NCBI GenBank assembly: GCA_942159475.1
Contig: OW804095.1
Span: forward strand, 89,107,740-89,171,739
Direction of reading: 5' to 3'
Length of the DNA: 64,000 nucleotides
Source: Sthenelais limicola
Lineage: Eukaryota > Annelida > Polychaeta > Phyllodocida > Sigalionidae
Shown here piece after piece: positions 35,922 through 47,005 of the stretch (within the stretch, counting starts at the first letter, position 1; every line of letters starts with the position of its first letter). The notes under the pieces were generated by a model that was not told where the DNA came from, searched no databases, and saw only the letters and a list, made by a program, of their open reading frames with translations. A program made the translations under genes and the position numbers.

Positions 35922-38860
35922 TTTTTTTTTAAAGAAATTTTATTGAGCCCAGTTCCTTTGTGCAATACAATGGTAATCTCATGGAAACCCAATGTAAAAA
36001 AAATTATTCGTTATATGTACATTTTTACCTTTTTTTAACTATTTACTTTAACATCAAGATAGCAAAGAGAAATAACATTTTAATTTAAGCTAGTAGAGGA
36101 GAAGTACATTTTCTTTATACATAACTTCACGAAGTATTATATTTTTGGTTTTTTGCCTCTGCCAGAAGCTACACGAGTAATAAAAACAACAGCATGTGGT
36201 CAAATTTTCTTGATACCATTAATATGATACTTTTCTAGACATTATATTTTGAGTTAGCACAACATTTCAACCGTACCAGTCATTATTATTTTTAAGATAG
36301 GATTTAATAGCTGGCCAATCTCGTTGTCTTACACAACCAGGTAAGTTATTCCAGATTCTTGGACCTCTTACATGCGGAGATTTGTTCACAAGTTCAAGGG
36401 CAGGTCTAATAGCTCTGATTACTGATCCAGCGTTTTGTCTTGTAACTCGTAACTTGTAAAATTTGAATATTTTTTTAATTTCAAGTTGTTTTTTAAACAT
36501 AATTCCCATGAGTGCGATATTGTATCTTTTTTAGTGGTTCTATGCCACAAATTTGACTTAGAATTACCTTATCTCTACGGTCGTTTCTAAAAACAAGTTT
36601 GATAGCTGTAAATATCAGTCTTTGTAGCTTTTCTTTAAGATGAGAGGGATAGAAACAGGCCCCCGTATTCAAGTGTCGACAAGATATGTACCTTAACTAT
36701 ATTTTTCGTCATTCCTATATTGAGATATTTCCTCATTCTGTATAACAGAAGAAGCTTGTTCATCGTTGCACATTTTAGTTGAATTAAATGGTTGTTCATG
36801 CTGAGTTTATTATCAATTCTAAAACCCAGATAGTCAACAATTTTCGCTTTCTGTTCCTTATGACCACTTAGGTAAATGTGACCAATTGAGGCAAAATTAA
36901 CCTTTTTTAGTCGATGGTTTGTACCTAGTATTTGGACAATACATTTTTGTTCGTTAAGATTTAACAAATTGTCTGTCATCCCTTTATTAATGGAGTTGGC
37001 AGCATTTTGTGTTATATTAATACGTTCGTCAAGGTCATTTCCAGTAACAGTACAGGCTGTGTCATCAGCGTATAATGCAAGGTTAACATAGTTTTCTGCT
37101 GATTCTAGATGATTTATACACAGGGGGAGATCATTGATGTATGATAAAAAGACGATCGCCCCCAAATGACTTCCCAGAGGGACCCCACAATTTACTGTGA
37201 TCGGATCGGATATAGAACCATTCAGATTTGTTCTTTGTGTACGATCAAGTAAATAATTCATTATAATTTTTATAAGTCGAGGATTCAGCTTATAATAGTT
37301 AAGTTTATAATGTAGGATCGTGTGATTAATACAGTTGAAAGCTTTAGAGATATCATAAAATGAAGCCACACTTAGGCTACCATTATTTACACCGTTTAAG
37401 ATAGGAGAGAAAAAATCAAATAAGCTGATGTTTGTTGAATGATTCTCTCGGAATCCATCTTGGCTCTTACTGAAAAGGTTATTTGATTCCATATGATCGA
37501 CAAGTGTTGAACAAATTAATTTCTCAAGTATTTTGGACATCAGTGGTACCAAAGCTATGGGACGAAGATTGTTAAAACATCTTAGATCGCCACCTTTAGG
37601 TATTGGCTTAATGGTATATTGCTTCCACTCATTTGGCATAAGGCCTGATCTAACACATTTTTCATTAATAGGGTCAGTTGAGTTGAGAGGTTAGTAATTC
37701 AAGGAACATTTTCAAGATTTTACTGTTTATCCAGTCAAAGCCACTGCTCTTTGAGATATCAATGTTTTTCACAATATCACTGATCTTTTTTTCATTTATT
37801 AGGATATTTGTTGACAGCTTAATATCTGGCTCCGTATCCGTATCCGTGAAAGAGGAGGGTAATTTCTTGTTATTATTACCAAACAAATCTTTGATGTGTC
37901 TCCAGAAATTTCTGCTGTTTTTTGTGCAATTATTTAGTTGATTGCGAATAACCTCCCTTTTTTGTACCTTGACAAGTTTATTCATATTATGTATCGTAAT
38001 CACCAAAACTAAATGTATTACCAATCGTCTGTTCAAGATTAAGTCTCATGTGTTCAAGACCGATATTCTGATATCTTCTACTAAACCTTTTTTCCCTATG
38101 TATGGGTTCTTTCTGTTTTTTAATTTGTGTGAACGTACATAGGTGATCAGATATGTTATAATCTAATATACCAGAGTTCATAACATGAGGGTGATCTGAG
38201 AACATAACATCGATCAGAGTGCCATGATTACCTGTATATCTTGTAGGGTTTTTTTATGAGTAACTCCAACTGGAAGTCTGACAATAAACCAATCAACTCT
38301 ACAGTTTTTGGATCCTGATCTTCTAGAAGGTTGATATTTATATCTCCACATAGGAATATATTATTATGTGCTCACGACTTGACGGCAGTTAGTATATTTT
38401 TTAACGCATCTATGAACAGGTTCTTATCTCCTGTTGGCGGACGGTAGCAATTCAGTACATTAATGCTTCGTCTTTGCCCAGGCTTTACAACAAGACATTG
38501 AAGTTCTATATTAGCACTGCATAAGTTAAGATCTTTTAAAACCCATTCATCAACCTTATATTCGTTATGGATATAACAGCCAAGACCACCTCCACTTTTT
38601 TTGATATTAGGTAGGTCGGTTCCTTGATCACAGCGATACAGATTATATTTGTTACCAACCTGTGTCAAAATCATTATCGTTTAGCCAAGTTTCTTGTAGG
38701 CAAAGAATTCTAACAAACCCACATATCAAGGAATTTTTTTATAATTCATCAACCTTATTTCTAAGAGACCTTATGTTGAGAGATAATATGCCTAAGTCTT
38801 TCATATTGGAAAGATTCTGTGTGTTAACCAATTCCATCACGTTTAACAACACATAGGATT
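35922..38860 (-). mobile_element. near-complete LINE copy (EN-RT), inactive
   Basis: The minus-strand element ends in AATAAA near 35940 followed by an A-run (35922-35931). Its ORF2 spans about 38804 to 36267 and retains endonuclease and RT domains, described in the pseudogene entry. An ORF1 is not recognisable upstream. The frame at 39329-39574 reads as a basic, W-rich protein but could not be identified. The architecture fits the CR1/L2/Rex1 range of LINEs; the exact clade needs a tree. Confidence 0.75.
36267..38804 (-). pseudogene. LINE ORF2 pseudogene (endonuclease-reverse transcriptase)
   Basis: From an ATG at 38804 the frame opens with LGILSLNIRSLRNK, the AP-endonuclease start, then a stop, then LQETWL (catalytic Glu). 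After a frameshift, 38372-38674 gives SGGGLGCYIHNEY and LNCYRPP, then GDININ near 38340. The frame at 37987-38205 carries the ISDH motif. The RT lies at 36635-37639, with NNLRPIALVP, a YDISKAFN block A, GVPLGS (usual Gln replaced by Leu) and the catalytic YADD. The C-terminus is at 36267-36509 with RIWNNLP. At least four frame breaks make it nonfunctional. It nicks target DNA and reverse-transcribes its RNA in active relatives. Confidence 0.8.
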
Positions 38861-40087
38861 ATAAACATTTCATGACAAGCTTTGCGAGCAGGCCCATCGT
38901 CCTCGTGACAGTTCTTAACCTGAGATTTGTATTCGTAGCAGATTATAAAAGGCAGAGGAGAGTATAGTAAAAACAACAGTAGCCATTCTAGGCTTGGCGG
39001 AATGCGCTATGGTTCAAAGACAACACTAATGACAGTAACTTTACTGGATAGCCATCAACTTTGGAGAAACATCAATTTCAGACCATGGAGAGCATTTACG
39101 TGTGAACATATTTACAGTTTTACGGAGGTATAACCTTACAGTATCCGACAATATCAGACAAAAAGTGATTTCCACTAACCCTAGGAACAAAGAAACGGCC
39201 CCGTGTCCGCCATCTTGGAATGGAGTTCATGCTCCGAAGAAACAGTTCGAACGTATTCATAATAATGTCTAGAGGAACATCTTTACCTTTTGATAGTAAG
39301 TAAGATACTTTTTCATTATTTAAAAAAGCTATGAATAATTTTTTAGGATGATTTCTTTTCCACTATTGTCAACAAAAGTAATGGTGACCAACACTTTTCC
39401 TCCAGAACACTGCCACTCCAGAACCTTTTCCCCCATTCTCCACTTTCCCCATTTTCCTTTTCGCTCCACCTGCAGTTCACACTCACACATCTTTCTCCCT
39501 GTGCACATTCGCTCCACATTTAGCATGCTCCATATTTTACCCGTGAGCGGCCGCAAATAAAACAAGCTTTTCATTCATCTCTCATGCCTTTGATAAATGT
39601 TGTATATGAACATAATTTATACCAACTTGAAGCGTAAATACTTGTCTTTCGAATGATATATATGTTGACGTTATTGAATAAAGGATAAATGGAAATAAAA
39701 TGATATTACGGAACCAAGTTTTGCGCGACGATCGACGCCGCTAGCCCGGTCACTACCATTGCCATCTCCCCCTCCGGCTCCTCTTCCTCCTCCCCCACCT
39801 AATTCTTTCTCCTGGGGGAGAGGGGATGCTGGCTAATAATCTTCATTTTCCCAAAATGTTCAAACTAATTAAATCAAAATAAAATCACTTCATATATCTT
39901 AGTCCTAAATCTGTCCATACTCCACCCAATATTTTAGCCCGAAAGTTATTTTTTTCAATAGAGGATTATATAATATAATAATGTTTTGAGGGATTCTATT
40001 TGAATAATTATGTTATGTACCTTTTTGATAGGTATGTAATAGTCAACCCCATGCATACCATGTGCATGCATAGACGCTATGTCCTCA
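38861..40087. other. unassigned region upstream of the LINE
   Basis: It may hold the 5' UTR or a decayed ORF1 of the minus-strand LINE. The minus frame at 39329-39574 is rich in Lys, Glu, Trp and Cys but has no recognised domain. The plus strand at 39400-39500 is C/T-rich. AATAAA-type signals near 39670 and 39690 have no clear partner. Confidence 0.35.
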
Positions 40088-40114
40088 ATTTTATCTAAAT
40101 TATAAAGGTTGTTT

Positions 40115-40650
40115 AGGCGAATATGTATTCATATGATAAACACACTACTCTAGCTTTAAATGAACCCAGGAAAAACCATCAATCTGCCGCCGCATTCTAC
40201 TTATCAATGTAATAGTAAAGACACATACCCTATAGTCAACTTTTGTGCATACCATGCGTACCATGACACTGGCTACCGTAAAATTTGAAAACAAATAGTT
40301 CTGATAATCCATTGGTTGATTTGCAATGCAAAGATATATGGGGAAGTCTGGGGATGTCATCATTACGTGCCTATTTAAACCTAGACTAAAGATATGTTTG
40401 AAACTCAAAGATGGGTATAGTATAGAGATGTTTACTTAAACAGAATTTATATTTACCTTCATAAACAACCAATACAAGTATTTAAATCATCTTAACAGGC
40501 AAATATATATCCATATGATGGTAGAACTACTCTAGTTTTAAAGGAAACCCGAAAAAATGTCAATGTACCACCATTTTCTGCTTATTAACGAAAAAGTAAA
40601 GAGACATACACTATAGTCAACTTTTCTGCATACCATATGCGTATGCATTA
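40115..40650. repeat. two-unit direct repeat, period about 382 bp
   Basis: AGGCGAATATGTATTCATAT (40115) and AGGCAAATATATATCCATAT (40497) each begin a unit. Both continue with ACTACTCTAG, TTTAAA, GAA.CC.GAAAAA, TCAAT, ACATAC, CTATAGTCAACTTTT and GCATACCAT in the same order. More CATGCATACC-type palindromic blocks lie at 40050-40080, 40630-40660 and 40795-40830. It probably belongs to the TIR element whose end lies at about 41284. Confidence 0.65.
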
Positions 40651-41266
40651 TACATATATGCATATCTCAGCAAATTAACATATTTAACTTTAAACATCTA
40701 TACATAAGTTGGACCCTTATTCAAGGTAATAAACAAGGTATCTCCCATATATGTTGCCAAAACACATTTAAAATAATTATCACGATCATCAGAAACATGC
40801 CATGAGTATGCATATATACCGTGCGTATGCAATTATAAGACAATTAGCAGTTACAAGACAATTGGACTTCCTAATATTCATAAACAATAGAAATAAATGT
40901 TAAGACGTCCTAGACGCTTTAAGTGAAGACAATCATAACTTCTATAAGTGGTCATTTTCCTATTTAATGTCACCCATTTTATAATATAACTTAGTCTAGT
41001 CTTAGTCTATATGTTTAACATATTATGAAAAAGAAATCAAGATATGAATAGACATATTTAGTAAAATTAGCAAAACTTTGAATAAATCACATGGCATACA
41101 CATGGTATACGTACTTTGGGCTTCATTTGTCCCATCTCTTATAGCTCAGTTAATACCAAGAGATAACCTTACCAATTTATGCACAAAAACCCTTCAAAAC
41201 ATCTATTTTCCTGATAAAACTTTAACGGCCATTTTTCACCAAACTGGACGCCAAAAAAATAGAATT

Positions 41267-41301
41267 GACCATATATATATATGAACATATATATATATGG
41301 T
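41267..41301. repeat. palindromic junction of two (TA)n-flanked TIR ends
   Basis: GACCATATATATATAT, then GAAC, then ATATATATATATGGTC form an exact inverted repeat. Reading outward, each side is an element end: leftward inverted TATGGTCAATTCTA, rightward TATGGTCGTTTCTAATGAA. Both resemble ATGGYCCATTC, the terminus of elements A and B. So either two elements abut here or the ends belong to a nested pair. Confidence 0.6.
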
Positions 41302-42010
41302 CGTTTCTAATGAAGTGTTCGCTTTGTGTGTTCAAAGCTATAACTTAGTTAATAATTATGAGAGATAAAGACAAGGGACCAATGCCAGTGAACACGCCTC
41401 GGGGGGTACATATAATATAATGTGATCAGAACTTTTATTTCTAGGGGCCAAAAACATGTAATTTTTCACCATTTTTTATTTAAAACTTTCCACAGGTTAT
41501 TTTGGGATAACATGCAGTTTACATATCGGAGAAGCTCCCATGAAAGATATGTATGTCTACACCTATGAATTGGATATGTAATACACTGTCTTGAATTTGG
41601 TACATATATTCATTTATGCAACATCTTTGTCAATTTCATAGTGTCTGTGCGACGATCAGGAAAAAAGGTAGGAGAAATGGGTCTATAATAATGTCACCTT
41701 TACAGCTTTGAGTGGACATATGTAGCTATGTAGAACATTTTTTTAAAAACAAAATCTTGGATATTTTGTGCGATACAAGCCGGAACATTTAGACCAAATA
41801 TTTCGGCGGAAGGTGTTTAACGCCATAGAAATATGTTATATAGTGCCGTGCGACGATAAAGAAAAACGGCAGAAGAAATAGTGCTATAATAATACTACCT
41901 TCTAAGTGTCGAGAGGACATATGTAGCTATGTAAAACAGTTTTTCTTTTTGAAAAGTCTTGAATAGTTTTTGAGATAGATGCCGAAACATGTAGAGCAAT
42001 TCTTTCGGCG
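41286..42010. mobile_element. diverged TIR element C, one end only
   Basis: The left end TATATATGGTCGTTTCTAAT follows (TA)n and resembles elements A and B. Inside, two direct repeats with a 201-bp period (41647 and 41848) carry GTGCGACGAT plus an A-rich stretch, then CTATAATAAT, GACATATGTAGCTATGTA, TTTTTGA/ATTTTGTG and TTTCGGCG. The inverted motif is CGTCGCAC behind a T-run, matching the A-element motif. No matching right terminus was found, so the copy is truncated or its end has decayed. Confidence 0.5.
41641..41990. repeat. two-unit tandem repeat, 201-bp period
   Basis: The two GTGCGACGAT motifs start at 41647 and 41848. Unit similarity is evident along most of the length, down to GAACATTTAG/GAAACATGTAGA and TTTCGGCG. 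The period is nearly equal to the 200 bp of the array in TIR element A. Confidence 0.75.
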
Positions 42011-42340
42011 AAATAACGCGTCAAACTGACGGGGGTTGTAATGACGGGCTCCATTGAGCAGTGCACAACACACACCTCAGTGGAGTGGGGTGGAGCGAAA
42101 ACGCACAAACAAGTCTAGGTGTGGCGGAAATAGGTACATTCCTTCTGACTCCACTTTAGCAGAGAAAGGCATGTGGAGCGAAAGGGTGCAGGGGAAACGC
42201 ACTGGCGGAAAAAGGTATAGAATCAAAGTAATTAGCATTTGCTGCCGGTTCATTTCTGGTCTACCACTTCCGCTAATAACATGTGTTCATGTGGAAAGCG
42301 TAAATAATTAACAAAAACATCGATAGAAATGAAAAAAAAT

Positions 42341-42714
42341 GTTACATACGGTCTACCAATATGGTCATCTGATAGATGAAGCTGAGAGTTTTACCTAGTT
42401 TGATTTGTCTCATACGCGATACCGATTCGTTAAAGGATTTGTTGATATCGATGTTCATGTGATGGGGGTCCGGGCGTTTAGCATGTGGGTGTGGCATACT
42501 GCTGGCAAGAATTTCTTCACTACTGATAACATCAATGTTCATGGTACGATTTGTTATAGTTTTGTCTTGTCCAGAGTTTTCCAAAATCTGGGATGTTTTT
42601 TTTTCATAAAGGTTGGTAATCGGGTCGATGTCCATCTGGTCATCAACAAGTTTACTTTCTTCGAATAACTTAATTACCAGATGTAATTTGTTAGACTTGA
42701 TGCTCCACAGGTGA
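42341..42714 (-). CDS. uncharacterised open frame, possible exon
   Basis: The minus frame is open from after a TGA at about 42730 to a TAA at 42342, about 123 codons; an ATG lies at 42635. It reads as ordinary protein (LHLVIKLFEESKLVDDQ, then ILENSGQDK, then SFNESVSRMRQIKLGKT). It contains three spaced M-(D/N)-I-D motifs: MDIDPI, MNIDVI and MNIDIN. The final codons overlap GTATGTAAC, a fair 5' splice donor at 42349, so it could be a terminal part of an exon. No domain is recognised. It could equally be a fragment of a transposon-encoded protein. Confidence 0.3.
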
Positions 42715-42974
42715 TCAGAGATAGTTCATATACAGTTTGTGCATTGATAAAATCATGTATTATATACAAGAACCATGGATCGAAGGTATGTGGTGTTTCC
42801 AAATTTACGCACCAAGTGCTAGGTCCGCCATATTGAATTCCTTAATGCAAGACTTGGGACTGATGAAAATCCCAATTTGGGGATCCTGTATCTTAAGTAT
42901 AAATAAAATCATTAAAAAACTGCTAAGTTAAAAAATTATCAAGTTAAGTTTGGTTTATCTACTGTAAACGTATT

Positions 42975-43165
42975 AATGTTTGCGCAGTATTTATTTTTCA
43001 CTTTTTTCGTGCTCCCACCTTTGTGCGCAAAAATAAATCCTGCGAGAAAGGTGTACGTATTGCATAAACAATGTATGAGACTTCCTTGCTTTGCGAATTT
43101 AAATCTGCAAAAAGGTGTCAAAGTACTTGGTGCGCGAAAATGTATCTGCGCGAAAAATAAATATG
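42975..43165. repeat. GCGCGAAAA-type dispersed repeat
   Basis: Repeated blocks GCGCAAAAATAAAT, GCGAGAAAGGTGTA, GCGAATTTAAAT, GCGCGAAAATGTAT and GCGCGAAAAATAAAT occur within 190 bp, with inverted TTTTTTCGTGC at the left. Noncoding repeats made of GCGAAAATAAAT phrases are common in marine invertebrate genomes. The two overlapping ORFs here are by-products. Confidence 0.6.
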
Positions 43166-44939
43166 TTTATAGTATTTAACTTTACAATTAGTGTCAACTT
43201 AATTCATATACCTGGCATTTCCAATGGAAACGATTTCTCAGGCTCAATTACTTGTGTCTGATGTCAATTTATCGTGATTGCAATTTAGCCATGTTTAGAC
43301 TGGAAATGCAAAATATTTACCTAAAAAAGTTTACATTTAAGTTATATCTGAACATTTTCAATGTACAAATATTGCAGAAAAACATAACACTACTCTAATC
43401 CCTATCAGTCCATGGCGCCTCCCTGTCTGAACCAAATTTTAGCGAAATGTTCGTCATATTAAAGGAATTGAAACAAAACTTGTATACAAAAACGTGTGTA
43501 CACACTTTGTTTACATTTCCCTCTAAGAGGGGCCATATGTGAACAGGTATCCGAGTACCATACTGAGGACTGAGGGAGGGCCTTATGTGGCCTTAGATGG
43601 AGAAGCATCTAACTAACTGCCAATCAATGTGTAGCAGCATCTAACTAACTTCCAATCAAGACCCATGGGTGGGGAAACTTCCAATCGGGTGGGAATAGAA
43701 AATCTGTCAGTCAAACTCACTTCACTGTACTGACGTTGAGGTGCGAAATGTGAGACTGATCGGGTGAATAAGATATGGAAGACTTGCCTGATGTTATATC
43801 TAACCTCACGCACCTCCTCACACACCTCACACAATCCCACACACAGCTATCAGATTGATTTGATAAGAGTGATTGGCACTTTTGGTATCAATACAATTGC
43901 TTACACGGGTAAATGAGCCTGAGAAAGCAAAAGGCATAGTGACTGTGCCCCCTTCTTTGGGGAGAGCCTTTGTAATGTCATACTGTAGCCGCCTATAACA
44001 CTGTACCCACCTGTAACACTGAACCCACATGTCACGCTCTCCATCATCTGTGCGGCCTATGCCACCATTGTATCAAGGTATCAGGAGCCTCCCGCCAGCA
44101 TTGGGTCGGAAACTGCCCCAGACGACCTGGCAATTTTGGAAGGCTGCATTTTGTGGAGGCCGCAATTGGCGGCAGACAAATATTACATCCTATAGGAAGT
44201 CTATGGGGATAACATTTTGGCGGCCGCTGATGCTGAAGTGGAGGTCCCGGATTCCATATCATACTAAGCCAACCAATCACAACTGCGCTTTATGCGCCAT
44301 GCTCACATTTCATGCAAGACCCGCTCCATTTGGACTCTGCTTGCTGAACAAGCAACATTGCAGCTTGTTTTCTAGAAAATGTTTGCATGTTTTTGCTTAT
44401 TATATGGTAAAGCCAAAAATTGTTCAAATTACAACATGGTGCATGCTGCCTCTGTTGATGCCGGATGTAATTGTGTACTTGAAACAATCTTGAAATCTTG
44501 AAACAATGATATAGGATTTGGTACAGACTGTGGGAGACTGTAGCCAGGTCTTGTTCCCTTTTTCCTGAAACCCAAAATGTTATGATGACAATATAGCAGG
44601 ATGTTATAATATTATCTTATATTTTCGGGAAGACTGAAGTTTGCTACCATTGTCTATGGGTGTCAATGGGGAAAAAACATATATTCTCAGTTTTTACAAT
44701 GGCGAACATACAATAGCAGAATTTGAGCCAAAACTAGATTCAATTCCATGAACATGAGCACTTTCCAACATCCAAGGTACCCGTTGATACACCTTCTACC
44801 AGTGGCGTCATAAGCATAATGAATTAAGAAAGACAAAATTACGAGGCGTACACTTTTATTGTAAAGTGAAATAATATAATTACTACTATGTAATACAACA
44901 TTTAACGGAATGTAATTGTTAAAATGTAAGCTTGATATT
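43166..44939. other. unassigned region
   Basis: Direct repeat GCATCTAACTAACT-CCAATCAA at about 43604-43660. The longest frame (44029-44493, plus, 154 codons) overlaps two open frames on the other strand and has no recognisable domain. Segments containing TCTATGGGG at about 44205 and 44655 are slightly repetitive. Confidence 0.4.
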
Positions 44940-45040
44940 ATCCATCATTTATTATTGTTTCGGGCTCGTCGGAAGATCTATTTTTAGAGGCTTTTGTCCA
45001 GTTCTGTATATTATTATGGAATAAAAATTCAATATATTAA
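44940..45040 (+). mobile_element. LINE 3' end
   Basis: GGAAGATCTATTTTTAGAG followed by AATAAAAATTCAATATATT matches, on the other strand, the end at 55905-56050 (GGAAGACCTACTTGTAGATG, then AATAAAAATTCAATATAT). This hairpin-plus-tail layout is typical of LINE 3' ends. The coding part is not recognisable upstream. Confidence 0.5.
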
Positions 45041-45149
45041 TTTATAGTAATATGGTAATATGGTACTTCCACTAGTCGATTTAGCTGACATATGTCATGA
45101 TTCTCATACCACAACCAATGTATGTAAATCATTCAGAATAAAATACTAA

Positions 45150-45413
45150 GAATAATACCACTTAAGTACAGAAGAATGCATGTGTTAAAGGCCGGCCATT
45201 GTCTGCCACATAACCCAAAATTGATTGACTTGAGAGCCTTAAACACAAGAAATTTTGCTCAGGGAAGGAAAACTTTTAAACAAATTAGACCCAGAAATGA
45301 ACAAATTCGTAAATCAATTTTAAATAGGATTCCCCACTCTTGGAACAAATTGCAGACATAAGCCCATCAGATAAATGACCCCAAGAACTCAAGAAATATG
45401 TATCAAAATGTTT
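45150..45413 (+). pseudogene. LINE ORF2 C-terminal fragment
   Basis: The plus frame reads LRIIPLKYRR, then LNTRNFAQGRKTF, NEQIRKSILNRIPHSWNKL and a TAA, then a few more codons. It aligns block for block with the C-terminus of the minus-strand LINE at 47238-47993 (LPLKYRR, LNTRNFAEGRKTL, TEQIRRSIFNQIPYSWNRL). These are two members of one LINE family in opposite orientation about 2 kb apart. 5'-truncated and dead. Confidence 0.75.
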
Positions 45414-45779
45414 TCCGATGAAATCAATTGTAATGATAATTTCTCAGAATTTCACAAAAATGTATTATCATGTATATCATACTTAACATAATTAGGCTAA
45501 AAAGACTAAGATAACTGTAAAATAGTAGTTGCATGGTCACTTCCAGACACCAACGAAAAGGAAATTTTTTCAACTATGTGAAATATTAAGTACTGTACAC
45601 CCCACATGTGAAAATTAATCCTAATCACAAACAATTTTACTCTGAAACTCCACCAACATTCAAATTTGTTATCAAATATGCAATGCCCTGTCTTTGCAGA
45701 AAATGTAGTTGCTAAGGTTGCCACAGCAGGGGCCTCTCTAGATATGACTTAGAAAACTTCTCCAAATCCATTTGCAAAA

Positions 45780-46419
45780 GCCACTAAGGGACCTGACATG
45801 CCTATCCTTGACATTACATTTGGTTCTGATAAACCACCTACTACAAGCACAAATACCAAACTATCTTCGAAACAACTTGCTATCCAAAAACACAAAGTAG
45901 TAATATTACCACTTGCAGACCTGCCCGCAATCAAATGCAAGAAAACACAACCGAAACTGTGTGCCACTATAACCAAGAAGATTATCAACGATAAATCAAA
46001 GAAAGAGAGGACGATATTTCTAATCTCTTCAACAACCTCAACAAAATATCTGACTTACCACCCGTGTTGTCCCACTTAAAAGACAGACCTGCACCCTTCA
46101 CATCCATGAATGTGGACCCTCCTATACTGACAATTCATCTGAAAATACCTCAACCTATGATTTGACCTCCTCTGGATCCTTCATTGACAATGACAATATC
46201 ATGGAGGTGGATGTCGATAACGATTCTATATCATCCAACTTGGACGAAATAGCACATGATTTAGAGTGCTCAGACAGTGATTCTGAGATCGATACTAAAG
46301 TGACTACCCCAGAACCAACCAGTAATCTGTACAAAATTAACCAATATGTAGGACTAGCCATGCACCATGCCATGGAAGAACAAGGTTACGCAAGACCCCT
46401 GAAATCCCGTAATAACTAA
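45780..46419 (+). pseudogene. broken acidic ORF of unknown function
   Basis: Successive plus frames read MPILDITFGSDKPPTTST, LPAIKCKKTQPKLC and KKIINDKSKKE, then after a frameshift DISNLFNNLNKISDLPPVL, then 46162-46419 with MEVDVDNDSI, HDLECSDSDSEID and HHAMEEQGYARPLKSRNN before a stop. The basic N-part and acidic C-part with at least two frameshifts suggest a decayed retroelement ORF (gag-like or upstream ORF). The following 440 bp contain a hammerhead-like motif and AATAAA. Family not recognised. Confidence 0.35.
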
Positions 46420-46628
46420 GTATAACTATACAAGTACACAACCAGTAACCTATGTAAATAGCAGTGTACATAATTTCATATGTGAATGTTGGATGTGTTG
46501 AGACTTGAATTCTGTAACCCTAACTCTGTATAAAATCAATTGACAATGGTAACCTAGCAACCGCTATGACGTCTCTAGAAGCCACATTTTTGTTCATATC
46601 ACCCCTGGCCGTTCCCTGAAATGTACAC

Positions 46629-46661
46629 CCTGAAGGAGTAACGAACTCCAAAACGTTGGTC
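46629..46661 (+). other. hammerhead-ribozyme-like motif (weak)
   Basis: CCTGAAG, a GGAGT/ACTCC stem with a 5-base loop, then AAAACGTTGGTC resemble the CUGANGA - stem II - GAAAC core found in Penelope-like element terminal repeats. Two core positions deviate (the A after CTGAAG is replaced or shifted, and GAAA is AAAA), so activity is unlikely. It lies 210 bp after the broken ORF and just before AATAAA. Confidence 0.25.
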
Positions 46662-46740
46662 ACTAGATCTAAATAAAAATATCTCAAGCAAATATCAATT
46701 TGACATCGTCTTTCTTACGGTTTTGGTGTTTATCTCTTTA

Positions 46741-46860
46741 AATCGAGTTATTACTGTAATTCCTCTATAAGAGGGCTTGAAAACCTCCCTCCTGCAGGTG
46801 AATACCCCTTTCAAGCAATTTTAAATTGGAATAAAAGTCTTCAAATTAAATCAGATCAAC
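46741..46860 (+). mobile_element. LINE 3'-end-like tail
   Basis: GAGGGCTTGAAAACCTCC, then GGAATAAAAG and an AAATTAAATC tail repeat the arrangement at 22-140 (minus) and about 28545-28610 (plus). No coding is attached. Confidence 0.4.
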
Positions 46861-46971
46861 ATCACACATGAAATCAATACGTATATATATATTGAATTGA
46901 ACCAACAATGCGGTTGCCACCAGCAACCCAAAAACACAGATTCAGGTAGCACTACAATTATTTTATACCTG

Positions 46972-46974
46972 TAT

Positions 46975-47005
<31 letters not shown>

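Noticed and set aside
44029..44493. 154-codon plus-strand ORF
   Set aside because: Overlaps two open minus-strand frames in the same region and shows no domain; probably a chance frame in less AT-rich DNA.
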